From assembly GCF_003326675.1 (NCBI RefSeq), contig NZ_JPWF01000017.1, positions 21,215 through 85,214 on the forward strand: a stretch of 64,000 nt of DNA, written 5' to 3'. Origin of the DNA: Thalassospira profundimaris. Lineage in GTDB: Bacteria; Pseudomonadota; Alphaproteobacteria; Rhodospirillales; Thalassospiraceae. Positions 35,999 through 44,694 of this stretch are shown in pieces; positions within the stretch are counted from its first letter, which is position 1, and the number at the start of each line of letters is the position of its first letter. The notes beneath the pieces are model-generated. The model was not told the DNA's origin, made no database searches, and worked only from the letters and a program-made list of their open reading frames with translations. The position numbers and the translations under genes were made by a program.

Positions 35999-36277
35999 TA
36001 TCTTGTCCCGGCACATGGTGGCTACCCAAAAGGCAGCATCAGCTCCATGTGGACCAGACTACCATTCACTTTGCAGATACATTCTGTGTCAGCACCGCGC
36101 TGACATCGTGAAGGGACGTTATTCAGTCAAAGATACTTTACGCAATCGAGTAATATTTACCGTTGTGTCAATTTTATTTTACGATAAGATTTTTCGATAC
36201 CTGCATCGATGCGCCGTTCAATCAGCCTGATCACTCTAAGCGCTTGAAAAAATCCAATCTTTATCCGGAGAAATTCT

Positions 36278-37222
36278 GTGTCGATCCGTCGCCTGAAAAC
36301 CCTGATTGCGATCTCCAAACATGGAAGTTTATCCGCGGCAGCCGCCAACGAACATCTGACCCGATCTGCCGTTTCCTTGCAGATGAAGCAGTTCGAAGAC
36401 GAGTTGGGAGTCGAGATTTTCGATCGGAGAAAACGTATCCCGGAATTGAATGCGCGGGGCCGTTTGATCGTTCCCAAAGCCATTGAAGTGCTGAATGCCT
36501 ATGAAGAATTACGGCGTCTGGCACGCGGTGAGGAACGCGTGACAGGTGAACTGAATATCGGGGCGATGTTCACCGCCATGACCGGTGTTGTTCCCCATGC
36601 CATCAAGCAGATGCGATCCATCTATCCGCACCTGCATATTCAGGCTGCACCGGGGCATTCGGCCAATCTGGTAGCCCCGGTTGATCGCGGCGTAATTGAC
36701 GCTGCCTTTATCGGCCGTCCGCCGGTTTTGGGGTCGCAGCTGGTCTTTCACAAGATTGCCGAGGAACCCTATCAATTGCTGGTGCCGATTGATCTGGATA
36801 TGGATGATCCACGCGAAATTCTTGAAACATTCCCGTTCATCCGCATCAGCCGGTCCTTGTGGTCCGGTCAATTGATCGATAACTGGCTGGTTCGTGAAAA
36901 AATCACGGTGAACGAGGCCATGGAACTTGACGGGATTCAGATGATTTCAACCATGGTTTATCACGGCCTTGGCGTCGCCGTTGTTCCGCGCCGCTGTGTG
37001 CAGGCCCCCAACCCGGTGACGGTAAAAGAAATCCCCATCAAAAGCCTGGAAAGCCGCCCGGTTGGTATTCTGGTTCGTCATGACAGCCCGAAAACCAACC
37101 TGATCGAAGCCCTTTGCACCCAGATGCTTCATGTGGTCAAACATCTGGGAAGCCCTGCCCTTTTGGAAGAAGGAGCACAGCTTAGACAACCGGCCTCCGA
37201 CCGTACAAAAACGCTGTCGTAA
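36278..37222 (+). CDS. LysR-family regulator of the TTT/aminotransferase operon
   Basis: LysR-type regulator of 314 residues starting with GTG at 36278 after a CCGGAG site. The helix-turn-helix reads MSIRRLKTLIAISKHGSLSA, AAANEHLTRSAVSLQMKQFE. The effector domain starts near residue 90. It is divergent from the aminotransferase operon across a 279-bp gap, the usual position of a LysR regulator relative to its target. I infer that it responds to the imported substrate or its oxo acid. Confidence 0.88.
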   Translation: MSIRRLKTLIAISKHGSLSAAAANEHLTRSAVSLQMKQFEDELGVEIFDRRKRIPELNARGRLIVPKAIEVLNAYEELRRLARGEERVTGELNIGAMFTAMTGVVPHAIKQMRSIYPHLHIQAAPGHSANLVAPVDRGVIDAAFIGRPPVLGSQLVFHKIAEEPYQLLVPIDLDMDDPREILETFPFIRISRSLWSGQLIDNWLVREKITVNEAMELDGIQMISTMVYHGLGVAVVPRRCVQAPNPVTVKEIPIKSLESRPVGILVRHDSPKTNLIEALCTQMLHVVKHLGSPALLEEGAQLRQPASDRTKTLS

Positions 37223-37255
37223 ACTCGAAAAGCTCGCACCCTTAGAATTGCCGGA

Positions 37256-37957
37256 TCAACCGCGCGCAGCCGTCACCATCGCCCAAACCGCAAGGCCACA
37301 GATCACCAGAATGGCAACGCCGACAATCGGCGATGCAAAGCGGATTTTGGCGAATTTGTCTGCGATTTCTGCTGGCACCATGCGCGCCCCGGTAACCATT
37401 GCCCCGATCAGGTTTTCACGTTTGACGACCAGATAAAACAGGGCAGCAAAGACATGCAGGCCAACCATTGCATAAATCAGATTGATATTGGTGTGATGGA
37501 TCCAGTTCATTGTGCTGGCCAGATCAGAACTGACATGGGCAACAAGCGGTCCATCAAAGAACAGGAATGTGTCTTCGCTTGCAAACAGGCCACTGACGGC
37601 CTGAATCCCGACCAGAACAATCAGAACCACAACCATCCAACCACCAGCCGGATTGTGCCCGGCATAGGTCAGATCGGATATTGATCCGTTTGGAACCTTG
37701 ATCGCATATCCGATCACCTTGTCCGGTCCCTTGATAAAGGACGCAAAGCGCGCGTTCGAACTGCCAACAAAGCCCCAGATAATCCGGAACAGCACCAGCG
37801 CCAGAACACTATATCCGGCAATCGCATGGATATCGATCATCAACTGTTGATTGGTCCACCATGCAGTCACGATGGCCACAACCAGCGCCCAGTGGAACAG
37901 GCGTACCGGAAAATCCCAAAGTTTGACTTTCTTTTCATCCGACATCTGATTGTTCAT
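37256..37957 (-). CDS. cytochrome b561-family protein
   Basis: Membrane cytochrome of 233 residues with four to five helices. Conserved histidines appear in RLFHWALVV (helix 1), IDIHAIAGY (helix 2), WIHHTNINL and YAMVGLHVFAALFYLV (later helices), giving two b-type haems. It probably moves electrons between the quinone pool and a periplasmic c-type carrier; no partner is adjacent. The start at 37957 follows AGAGAGAG, which matches the small RNA loop noted at 43723. It is convergent with the LysR gene. Confidence 0.83.
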   Translation of the reverse strand: MNNQMSDEKKVKLWDFPVRLFHWALVVAIVTAWWTNQQLMIDIHAIAGYSVLALVLFRIIWGFVGSSNARFASFIKGPDKVIGYAIKVPNGSISDLTYAGHNPAGGWMVVVLIVLVGIQAVSGLFASEDTFLFFDGPLVAHVSSDLASTMNWIHHTNINLIYAMVGLHVFAALFYLVVKRENLIGAMVTGARMVPAEIADKFAKIRFASPIVGVAILVICGLAVWAMVTAARG

Positions 37958-38105
37958 CTTGCTCTCTCTTGGGGTGGCTATGGTCTGATGCATGTATTGA
38001 CCGACATTACTCCGATAATGAACAACCATTTGTTTAAGAACTGATCAATTTGCAGTTACCACATTCAGAAAACGTGAAAATTTGGCCTGAGCGCCATTCT
38101 CCAAT

Positions 38106-38120
38106 TGAAAATCATTATCA
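38106..38120. promoter_or_regulatory. Fur box before the imelysin operon
   Basis: TGAAAATCATTATCA matches the 7-1-7 Fur consensus at 13 of 14 fixed positions. It lies about 140 bp before the imelysin start. The remainder of 37958-38261 shows no gene. Confidence 0.72.
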
Positions 38121-38261
38121 CAAGCAGTATCACTTAACCCGAAGCATATGGATCAGGGCGAAGTGCGGGGAGCAGATTTCTTCGTTTGCATAGATGCATT
38201 TGCCTTCTGATCCGCAGGGCTTGTGCCCTTGGCTCACTTTCAGGGATAGATGGGAACTCCT

Positions 38262-39530
38262 ATGAAAATCGCAAAAATTCTCGGGACGGCCGCCTTGGCG
38301 TCGACCCTTGGCGTGCAGGCTTATGCCGCACCGGGTGCCAAAGACGTTCTGACGACTTATGCCGATATTGCACATGCCGGTTACGAAGATTCATTGATCA
38401 CTGCAAAGAAATTGCAGTCGGCAATTGACGCACTGGTCGCACAGCCGTCGGCTGAGACCTTTGGCGCAGCAAAATCCGCATGGCTGGCCGCACGCGCGCC
38501 GTATCAGCAGACCGAAGTTTACCGCTTTGGCAATGCCATCGTTGATGACTGGGAAGGCAAGGTAAACGCCTGGCCGCTTGACGAAGGTCTGATCGACTAT
38601 GTCGAAACCGATCTTTATGGCGAAGAAAGCGAAGAAAACCCGGCCTATACCGCCAATGTCGTCGCCAATCCGACCCTTGTGATTTCCGGCACGACCATTG
38701 ATGCATCAACCATCAATGCCACCCTGCTTGAAGACTTGCACGAAATCGACGATGTCGAATCAAACGTTGCCACGGGTTATCACGCCATTGAATTCCTGCT
38801 TTGGGGCCAGGACCTGAACGGGACCGAAGCCGGCGCTGGCGCACGTGCATGGACTGACTATGCCGCAGGTGATGCTTGCACCAATGGCAATTGTGATCGT
38901 CGCGGTGCTTACCTGAAAGCTGCTGGTGATCTTCTGGTATCTGATCTGGAATGGATCACCGTACAGTGGGCCGAAGGTGGCGAAGCACGTGAAACCGTCC
39001 TTGAAGGTGACGGCGTTCCGGGCCTGACCGCGATTGTGACCGGCATGGGTTCACTGTCTTATGGTGAACTGGGTGGCGAGCGTACCAAACTTGGCCTGCT
39101 GCTTCATGACCCGGAAGAAGAGCATGACTGCTTCTCTGACAACACCCATAACAGCCACTTCTATGACGCCCTGGGCATCCAGAACGTTTACCTTGGCCGT
39201 TACACCCGTGTTGACGGTTCGGTTGTTGAAGGTCCGTCGCTTTCCGATCTGGTTGCAGACAAGGATGCAGCCCTTGATACCGAACTGCGCGGCAAGCTTG
39301 CAGCATCGGTTCTGGCTGGCAAAGCCATGGTTACCCGCGCAGAAGGCGGCGAAGCCTTTGATCAGCTGATCGCAATGGGCAATGACGATGGCAATGCCGT
39401 TGTTCAGGCCTTTGTTGACGCGCTGGTCGACCAGACCAAATCAATCGAACAGATCATTGCCACTGTTGGCATTGACGGCATCGAGTTCGAAGGCTCTGAC
39501 AGCCTCGACAATCCGTCTGCTGTCAACTAA
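38262..39530 (+). CDS. imelysin-family (M75) iron-regulated protein
   Basis: Periplasmic or outer-membrane-attached protein of 422 residues in the imelysin/IrpA family. The signal peptide MKIAKILGTAALASTLGVQA is followed by helical domains. The G-x-H-x-x-E motif is seen in ATGYHAIEFLLWGQD (about residues 170-184). Imelysin proteins are iron-repressed and thought to take part in iron acquisition; peptidase activity is disputed. The start at 38262 is preferred since it opens the signal peptide; 38250 is an alternative. It heads a four-gene iron cluster under a Fur box. Confidence 0.9.
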   Translation: MKIAKILGTAALASTLGVQAYAAPGAKDVLTTYADIAHAGYEDSLITAKKLQSAIDALVAQPSAETFGAAKSAWLAARAPYQQTEVYRFGNAIVDDWEGKVNAWPLDEGLIDYVETDLYGEESEENPAYTANVVANPTLVISGTTIDASTINATLLEDLHEIDDVESNVATGYHAIEFLLWGQDLNGTEAGAGARAWTDYAAGDACTNGNCDRRGAYLKAAGDLLVSDLEWITVQWAEGGEARETVLEGDGVPGLTAIVTGMGSLSYGELGGERTKLGLLLHDPEEEHDCFSDNTHNSHFYDALGIQNVYLGRYTRVDGSVVEGPSLSDLVADKDAALDTELRGKLAASVLAGKAMVTRAEGGEAFDQLIAMGNDDGNAVVQAFVDALVDQTKSIEQIIATVGIDGIEFEGSDSLDNPSAVN

Positions 39531-39564
39531 GCCTGAAGACAGGAAACCTGCCTTGATGGCAACG

Positions 39565-39600
39565 AACGGCGGGGGATTTCATCTCCCGCCGTTTTGCTTT
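39565..39600 (+). terminator. hairpin terminator or attenuator after the first imelysin gene
   Basis: AACGGCGGG-N11-CCCGCCGTT stem followed by TTTGCTTTT, just before the start codon at 39608. It would reduce expression of the three downstream genes. Confidence 0.78.
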
Positions 39601-39607
39601 TGGAATA

Positions 39608-41101
39608 ATGAAAAGAATAATCACGCCAATGAAACGTCCCGCATCAATCCTTTGCCAAACAGCAACCATCGGCCTTGTCCTTGGCACTTTGGGTACAACA
39701 ACTGCCATTCCGACATCCGCCTTTGCACAGGATTTGGCATCCTCGGCCCTGCCCGGCGGCGACACCACTTGGCCCGACCCCGTTGGGCGAAATGTTTTCA
39801 CCCATTATTCGGCCAATATGACCTTTGAAAAGCGGCTTGATTTCAAGCTTGGCGAGGCCCTTTTTCAAAGATTGTGGGTAACCGCCCCGACACGTACAAA
39901 AACCGCCGATGGCCTTGGCCCGCTGTTTAATTCGCGTGCCTGTAACGGCTGTCATATCCGCAATGGTCGCGGTCACCCGATTGATGAAAATGCCCCCGAT
40001 GAAGGTGCGACATCGATGTTGTTGCGCCTGTCGATCCCGCCCCAAACAGTTGACCAATTGCGCGATCATCTTGATGGCAAGATCGCAACCATCCCCGACC
40101 CGGTTTATGGCGGCCAGTTTCAGGATTTCTCGATCCCGGGCATCCACGCCGAAGGACGGGTAAAGGTTACCTATCAGAACATTGATATCGACCTTGCAGG
40201 TGGTGAAACTATTACCCTGCAACAGCCCGATTATCAGATGACCGACATTGCCTATGGGCCGCTTCATCCCGATGTGATGGTATCGCCGCGCATTGCCCCG
40301 CCGATGATCGGCCTTGGTCTGCTTGAAGCCATCCCCGACGATGTCCTTCTTGCCAAGGCTGACCCGCAAGATACCGATGGCGATGGCATTTCCGGCCGGG
40401 TCAATCATGTCTGGGACATTGCCAAGGGGCAACTTGCCATTGGTCGTTTTGGCTGGAAGGCTGGAATGCCAAGCCTTGATCAACAAAACCAGAATGCGTT
40501 TCAGTTTGATATCGGCCTATCAACCCCGCTTTATCCGAACGGTTCGGGTGATTGCACTGATGCCCAGACCGCGTGCCTTGCGGCCCCAAATGGCAATGAC
40601 CCGGAATTTGAAAACCTGGAAGCCCATTCGCAAATCACCGATCTGGTTTTGTATTACACGCGCAACCTTGCCCCCCCGGCCCGTCCGGACGCCAACGCGC
40701 CCGATGTTATTGCCGGTCAGAAGATATTCAACGGCATTGGCTGCGCATCCTGTCACACGCCAAGCTATCAGTTGCCCGAACGCCTGGACATGATCGAACA
40801 ATCCGGGCAGGTTATCTGGCCCTATAGCGACTTGTTGCTTCATGACATGGGCGAAGGCCTTGCCGATCATAGACCCGAGGCACAGGCATCCGGGCGCGAA
40901 TGGCGCACACCGCCGCTTTGGGGGATTGGCCGGGCCAAACAGGTTGATCACCGCGCGCAGTTCTTGCATGACGGGCGCGCACGCACCATTCTGGAAGCAA
41001 TCCTGTGGCATGGCGGCGAGGCAGAAACATCACGTAACGCTGTCACAATGCTGCCACCATCTGAGCGCAGGGAACTGCTTGCATTTCTCAAGTCGCTTTG
41101 A
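39608..41101 (+). CDS. di-haem oxidoreductase-like protein (DUF1111)
   Basis: Secreted di-haem c protein of 497 residues, in the thiol oxidoreductase/DUF1111 family. A signal peptide runs to about residue 41 (TSAFA). The haem motifs are RACNGCHIRN (residues 111-119, CNGCH) and GIGCASCHTP (CASCH at 379-383). A calcium-binding-like loop DPQDTDGDGISGRVNHVWD separates them. Family members occur with imelysin genes, as in Pseudomonas, and may reduce or capture iron. The start could also be the ATG at 39629. Confidence 0.88.
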   Translation: MKRIITPMKRPASILCQTATIGLVLGTLGTTTAIPTSAFAQDLASSALPGGDTTWPDPVGRNVFTHYSANMTFEKRLDFKLGEALFQRLWVTAPTRTKTADGLGPLFNSRACNGCHIRNGRGHPIDENAPDEGATSMLLRLSIPPQTVDQLRDHLDGKIATIPDPVYGGQFQDFSIPGIHAEGRVKVTYQNIDIDLAGGETITLQQPDYQMTDIAYGPLHPDVMVSPRIAPPMIGLGLLEAIPDDVLLAKADPQDTDGDGISGRVNHVWDIAKGQLAIGRFGWKAGMPSLDQQNQNAFQFDIGLSTPLYPNGSGDCTDAQTACLAAPNGNDPEFENLEAHSQITDLVLYYTRNLAPPARPDANAPDVIAGQKIFNGIGCASCHTPSYQLPERLDMIEQSGQVIWPYSDLLLHDMGEGLADHRPEAQASGREWRTPPLWGIGRAKQVDHRAQFLHDGRARTILEAILWHGGEAETSRNAVTMLPPSERRELLAFLKSL

Positions 41102-41146
41102 ATCTGTATAAGTGCCTCAGATCCAGTGAATATTCGGAAAAGACAT

Positions 41147-42274
41147 ATGCCCCTTTCATCCAGCTGGCGTATCACGCTTCTTTCAACCGCGGCCGCCCTT
41201 GCCGTCAGTTTCACAAGCCAGAACGCACAGGCTGATATCCCCGACGAGAATTATCGACCTGCGCTCGATCATTTGCTGACCAAGGTGATGCCGCCCAAGC
41301 TGGATGATTTTCATGATGCGACCGGCGATCTGACCAAATCGATCACGGATTTCTGCGCATCGCCGGATGCAGATGATCTGAAAGATGTGCAGGAAGATTT
41401 CCATAATGCGATGGATATCTGGCAGGAAATACAGCCATGGCGCATGGGGCCGCTGGTTGCCAAGGGCCGTGATCAGCATATCGAATATTGGCCGGACAAA
41501 CATGGTACCGCCGCCCGACAGTTTCGCAAATTGCTGTTCAGCAAACCGGCAAGCTATACCGACCCGGTGCAACTGGCCGAAGCCAGTGCCGCCCTTCAGG
41601 GGTTCCCGGCACTCGAAGAAGTCCTGTTTGATGATAGCAATATCGATCATCTGACCAAGGGCGATGAAGACGGTGTGTTCCTGTGCCAATATGGCACGGC
41701 CATTGCCACCAATCTTCAAACCATCACCGGCGAGTTGCGCGATGAATGGCCGGAATTTGCCGAGGCCATGGCAACAGCCGGTCCTGACAGCATGGATTAC
41801 CCCACCGCCAAGTTTGCGGCGACCGACCTTTACCGCGCCCTTCACGAAGGTCTTTTGATCATCTCCACCCAGAAGCTTGGCCGTCCGTTGGGTGAAAATG
41901 AAAAAGACGCCAAGGCCAGCCGTGCTGAAAGCGAAGTTTCAAAACGGTCGCTTCGTAACGTTGCCCATAACCTGACCGGGCTGCTTGCGATCTATGATGG
42001 CAAATGGGGTGACGTCGGAACCGAGGGTGCCGGACTGGCATCCCTGATTGATAGCAGCCTTCTGGACCGATCCTTCCGCCTGAACTGGCAAACGGTTACG
42101 GATGCCGTTCTGGAACGTCCGGAATCCATCGATACGCTGCTGGCACAATCCGATGGTTATCAAAGCCTGGTCGATCTCAAATCCCAAATCGATTTCCTGA
42201 TTACCCTTGTTGAAAACGACATTGGCGGCACCACACAGCTGGGTGGCGGTTTCAATGCGCTGGATGGCGATTAA
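41147..42274 (+). CDS. second imelysin-family protein
   Basis: Imelysin-like protein of 375 residues, more distant from the first. The signal peptide MPLSSSWRITLLSTAAALAV ends near NAQA. Recognisable elements are FHNAMDIWQEIQPWRMGPL in the first half and the AALQGFPALEEVLFDD region, which has G-x-P-x-x-E in place of G-x-H-x-x-E. The metal-ligand histidine is thus replaced in this copy. The start at 41147 is chosen because of a CGGAAAAG site. It lies between the DUF1111 and DUF1513 genes, the usual order of this locus. Confidence 0.85.
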   Translation: MPLSSSWRITLLSTAAALAVSFTSQNAQADIPDENYRPALDHLLTKVMPPKLDDFHDATGDLTKSITDFCASPDADDLKDVQEDFHNAMDIWQEIQPWRMGPLVAKGRDQHIEYWPDKHGTAARQFRKLLFSKPASYTDPVQLAEASAALQGFPALEEVLFDDSNIDHLTKGDEDGVFLCQYGTAIATNLQTITGELRDEWPEFAEAMATAGPDSMDYPTAKFAATDLYRALHEGLLIISTQKLGRPLGENEKDAKASRAESEVSKRSLRNVAHNLTGLLAIYDGKWGDVGTEGAGLASLIDSSLLDRSFRLNWQTVTDAVLERPESIDTLLAQSDGYQSLVDLKSQIDFLITLVENDIGGTTQLGGGFNALDGD

Positions 42275-42310
42275 TCCAATCTTGCAGGGCTCTCTTACCG
42301 GAGAAATAAA

Positions 42311-43450
42311 ATGAGACATCAACGTCGCGAGTTTTTGAAACTCATGGGTGTTGGCGGGGCATTTACCCTGTTGCCACTAAATATTGCGCGGGCAGCAAGC
42401 ACACCGGCCATCGAAGACCGTGCGGTCTATATTTCCGCCAGTGCCGGGGATGCCGATGATTTCTATGTCAGCGCCTTTAACGCATCGGGCAAAATCCTGT
42501 TTGAACAGGCATTGCCGGGCCGTGGTCATGATATCGGCCTGCGTCCCAACCATGTTGATGTGGCGGCTGTTGAACGCCGCCCGGGCCTTTATGGCCTGAT
42601 CCTTGATCGGCATACCGGCGACGTCCGCGCCAAGCTGCATTGCCCCGAAGATCGCCGTTTCTATGGTCATGCCATTTATTCCAATGATGGCCGGTTTCTC
42701 TATATCACCGAGAATGATTTTGATCATGCAAGGGGTGTGGTTTCGGTTTGGGATGCCGAGGATGGCTATCGCCGGGTGGCGGAATTTGACAGTTTTGGCA
42801 CCGGCCCGCATGAACTGCATCTGATGCCCGGCGGTGAACAGCTTGTCATTGCCAACGGCGGGCTTCATACCCACCCGGATTTCGACGGGCGCACCGCGTT
42901 AAACATCGATTCCATGGAACCCAACCTGTCGATCATTGACCGCCATACCGGCAAACTGATCCATCAGGCATCGCTTAAACATGACTGGCATCAACTTTCC
43001 ATCCGCCACCTTGACGTTGCGGCCAATGGAACGATTGCCGCGGGCTTCCAGTATCAGGGCGAGATCAATGATCAGGTCCCGCTGGTTGGTGTTTGGCAAC
43101 CGGGCAAGGAAATCCGCCCGATCGAGGCACCGGATAATGTTCAGTACCGGATGCGCCAATATTGCGGGTCTGTACGCTTTGATGCATCGGGTCAGGTATT
43201 TGGCATTTCCTGCCCGCGCGGAGGGCTTGTGACATTCTGGGATGCCAAGACCAATGATTTCCTGACCCATATCGCCGCCCCGGATGGATGCGGCCTTGCC
43301 GCAACGGATCGTCCGGGTGAATTTGTCGGCACCAGCGGCCTTGGCAATGGCTGGCGCATGGATGCGATTCGCCGCAAACGTGTTGAACTTCCCGACGATT
43401 CTCATAAATCGCTGCATTGGGACAATCATTTGCGGCGTATTACCGCCTGA
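42311..43450 (+). CDS. DUF1513 beta-propeller-like protein with Tat signal
   Basis: Secreted protein of 379 residues of the DUF1513 family. A twin-arginine signal is visible (RRHQ region followed by RREFLKLMGVGGAF), so it folds and perhaps binds a cofactor before export. Repeated blocks such as GRFLYITENDFD, GPHELHLMPGG and LHWDNHLRRI suggest a seven-bladed propeller. It is the last gene of the imelysin cluster and has a CCGGAGAAA site. Biochemical function unknown; its company implies an iron role. Confidence 0.85.
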   Translation: MRHQRREFLKLMGVGGAFTLLPLNIARAASTPAIEDRAVYISASAGDADDFYVSAFNASGKILFEQALPGRGHDIGLRPNHVDVAAVERRPGLYGLILDRHTGDVRAKLHCPEDRRFYGHAIYSNDGRFLYITENDFDHARGVVSVWDAEDGYRRVAEFDSFGTGPHELHLMPGGEQLVIANGGLHTHPDFDGRTALNIDSMEPNLSIIDRHTGKLIHQASLKHDWHQLSIRHLDVAANGTIAAGFQYQGEINDQVPLVGVWQPGKEIRPIEAPDNVQYRMRQYCGSVRFDASGQVFGISCPRGGLVTFWDAKTNDFLTHIAAPDGCGLAATDRPGEFVGTSGLGNGWRMDAIRRKRVELPDDSHKSLHWDNHLRRITA

Positions 43451-43475
43451 TTTCACAATCACCAGCACACTTCAG

Positions 43476-43500
43476 AACCCGCACAAACGTTGCGGGTTTT
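43476..43500 (+). terminator. Rho-independent terminator after the imelysin cluster
   Basis: AACCCGCA-N7-TGCGGGTT stem followed by TTGTTGTTTT. It separates the cluster from the small RNA gene downstream. Confidence 0.88.
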
Positions 43501-43603
43501 GTTGTTTTAGCGACCCCGAAACCGCAGAAAACCGGCATATTAACCAAGCATTTTTGTCGGGATAATTAGATGCGCGACTTCTCAACTAAAAATTTTACGC
43601 AAA

Positions 43604-43618
43604 TGAGAACGATTTTCA
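43604..43618. promoter_or_regulatory. Fur box over the small RNA promoter
   Basis: TGAGAACGATTTTCA matches the 7-1-7 Fur consensus at 11 of 14 positions. It forms the centre of a 25-bp imperfect palindrome, GCAAATGAGAA-N3-TTTTCACTTGC (43599-43623, 9 of 11 arm positions paired). It overlaps the -35 element of the promoter at 43620-43648. Confidence 0.7.
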
Positions 43619-43619
43619 C

Positions 43620-43648
43620 TTGCGTCCTGTTTTTTCCTCACCTATAAC
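43620..43648 (+). promoter_or_regulatory. sigma-70 promoter of the small RNA
   Basis: TTGCGT-N17-TATAAC, near-consensus elements with the ideal 17-bp spacing. Predicted start of transcription is about 43655. Confidence 0.68.
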
Positions 43649-43654
43649 AGGTCT

Positions 43655-43803
43655 CGACACAGCCCGCGAATGCAACCCATTCGCATTTGTCCCCAAATAT
43701 GGCTTGTCTCTCAACCTACGGGTCCTCTCTCCCCGTAGGCCTCTCAAGGTGGTAAAGCGGTGGTTATCGATGCGGGAAACGATAACCGCCGCTTTCTCCT
43801 TTT
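43655..43803 (+). ncRNA. putative Fur-repressed small RNA
   Basis: A transcript of about 150 nt is predicted from a sigma-70 promoter under a Fur box to a strong terminator. It has three stem-loops. Loop 1 is GCGAATG-CAACC-CATTCGC (43666-43684). Loop 2 is CCTACGGG-TCCTCTCTC-CCCGTAGG (43715-43739), whose nine-base C-U-rich loop is complementary to ribosome-binding sites. Loop 3 is the terminator (43754-43795), a 16-bp stem with one U-G pair and a CTCCTTTTC tail. No open frame with a ribosome site is present. It is flanked by the terminator of the imelysin cluster and by a convergent gene, so it is a free-standing unit. By its control it would be a functional analogue of RyhB/PrrF; no sequence homology to those is claimed. 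Confidence 0.7.
43754..43803 (+). terminator. terminator of the small RNA
   Basis: AAAGCGGTGGTTATCG and CGATAACCGCCGCTTT pair over 16 bp around a 10-base loop, followed by CTCCTTTTC. Confidence 0.85.
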
Positions 43804-43890
43804 CGGGACAATTTCCTTAAATCACACGCACGCGCAAAACCGCTCTGATCATCGCACGATGTTCAGTAGCATGCCTTCATATCGAATGGA

Positions 43891-44649
43891 TCAGTTGCCT
43901 TGCGACAGCTTGGCCCCAGCCGTTTTCAGCGCATTCATATAAAGCTGATAATTCTCGCGGGCATCTTCCTTGGGCGCGACGATACAAACTGTCGCGGCAC
44001 AGATGCCCTTGCGGTCATAGACCGGTGCGGCAAAGCAATGGGTAAAGGTATCAACGATACTGTCGAACGAGAAAAACTGTTCGTGGTGTGCCTTCCGGAT
44101 TTCCGCGATATAGGCATCAATGTCCATTCGCGTGCCATCGGGCAGAATGAAATCTTCCTCGGGGATCAGATCGCGAATTTCATCATCGCTGAGATGCCCC
44201 AGCAACAAGCGCCCCGATGCGGTCCAGGGGATGGATGTGCGTTGTCCGACATCGGCCTTGATGCGAAACGGACGGCTGCCTTCACGTTGCAGGGCAACGG
44301 TGTATTTGCCACCATCCAGCATACAGAACTGCGATGTTTCCTTGGTGCTGGCGGTAATTTCATCAAGCACGGTTGCCGCCTGACGGGTCAGGTCGAAATA
44401 GTCGCTGTAAGCCAGTCCAAGGAAATAGACACGACGACCGAGGAAAACCGATCCGTTTGCATCGGTGACCTCAAGCATACCGTGATCAAGCAAGGTGCCG
44501 ATCAGGTCATAAATCGTCGATGTGGGCGCACCAAGTGCCTGGGCAATTTCAGCGGGGCGCTGGGACGTTCTGACATCACGCAGATGATCAAGAATATCAA
44601 ACGCACGATCAATGCCGCGCGCACGTGTCCGTGTTTGACCTTCTTTCAT
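43891..44649 (-). CDS. IclR-family transcriptional regulator
   Basis: IclR-type regulator of 252 residues. The N-terminal winged helix begins near residue 11 (IDRAFDILDHLRDVRTSQRP) with recognition region PAEIAQALGAPTSTIYDLI. The effector domain includes TASGRLLLGHLSDDEI and a cysteine-containing ICAATVCIVAP strand. It is the last gene of the polar amino acid ABC transporter operon, 45 bp after ridA. I infer that it controls the operon through the palindrome at 48121-48142. Confidence 0.88.
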   Translation of the reverse strand: MKEGQTRTRARGIDRAFDILDHLRDVRTSQRPAEIAQALGAPTSTIYDLIGTLLDHGMLEVTDANGSVFLGRRVYFLGLAYSDYFDLTRQAATVLDEITASTKETSQFCMLDGGKYTVALQREGSRPFRIKADVGQRTSIPWTASGRLLLGHLSDDEIRDLIPEEDFILPDGTRMDIDAYIAEIRKAHHEQFFSFDSIVDTFTHCFAAPVYDRKGICAATVCIVAPKEDARENYQLYMNALKTAGAKLSQGN

Positions 44650-44694
44650 ATCCCCTGTCGCCCCGCTTAATTCATGTCTTTTTATGCAACTAGC

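Noticed and set aside
43620..43820. 66-codon open frame within the small RNA region
   Set aside because: It would start with TTG at the -35 element, lacks a ribosome site and runs through the terminator.
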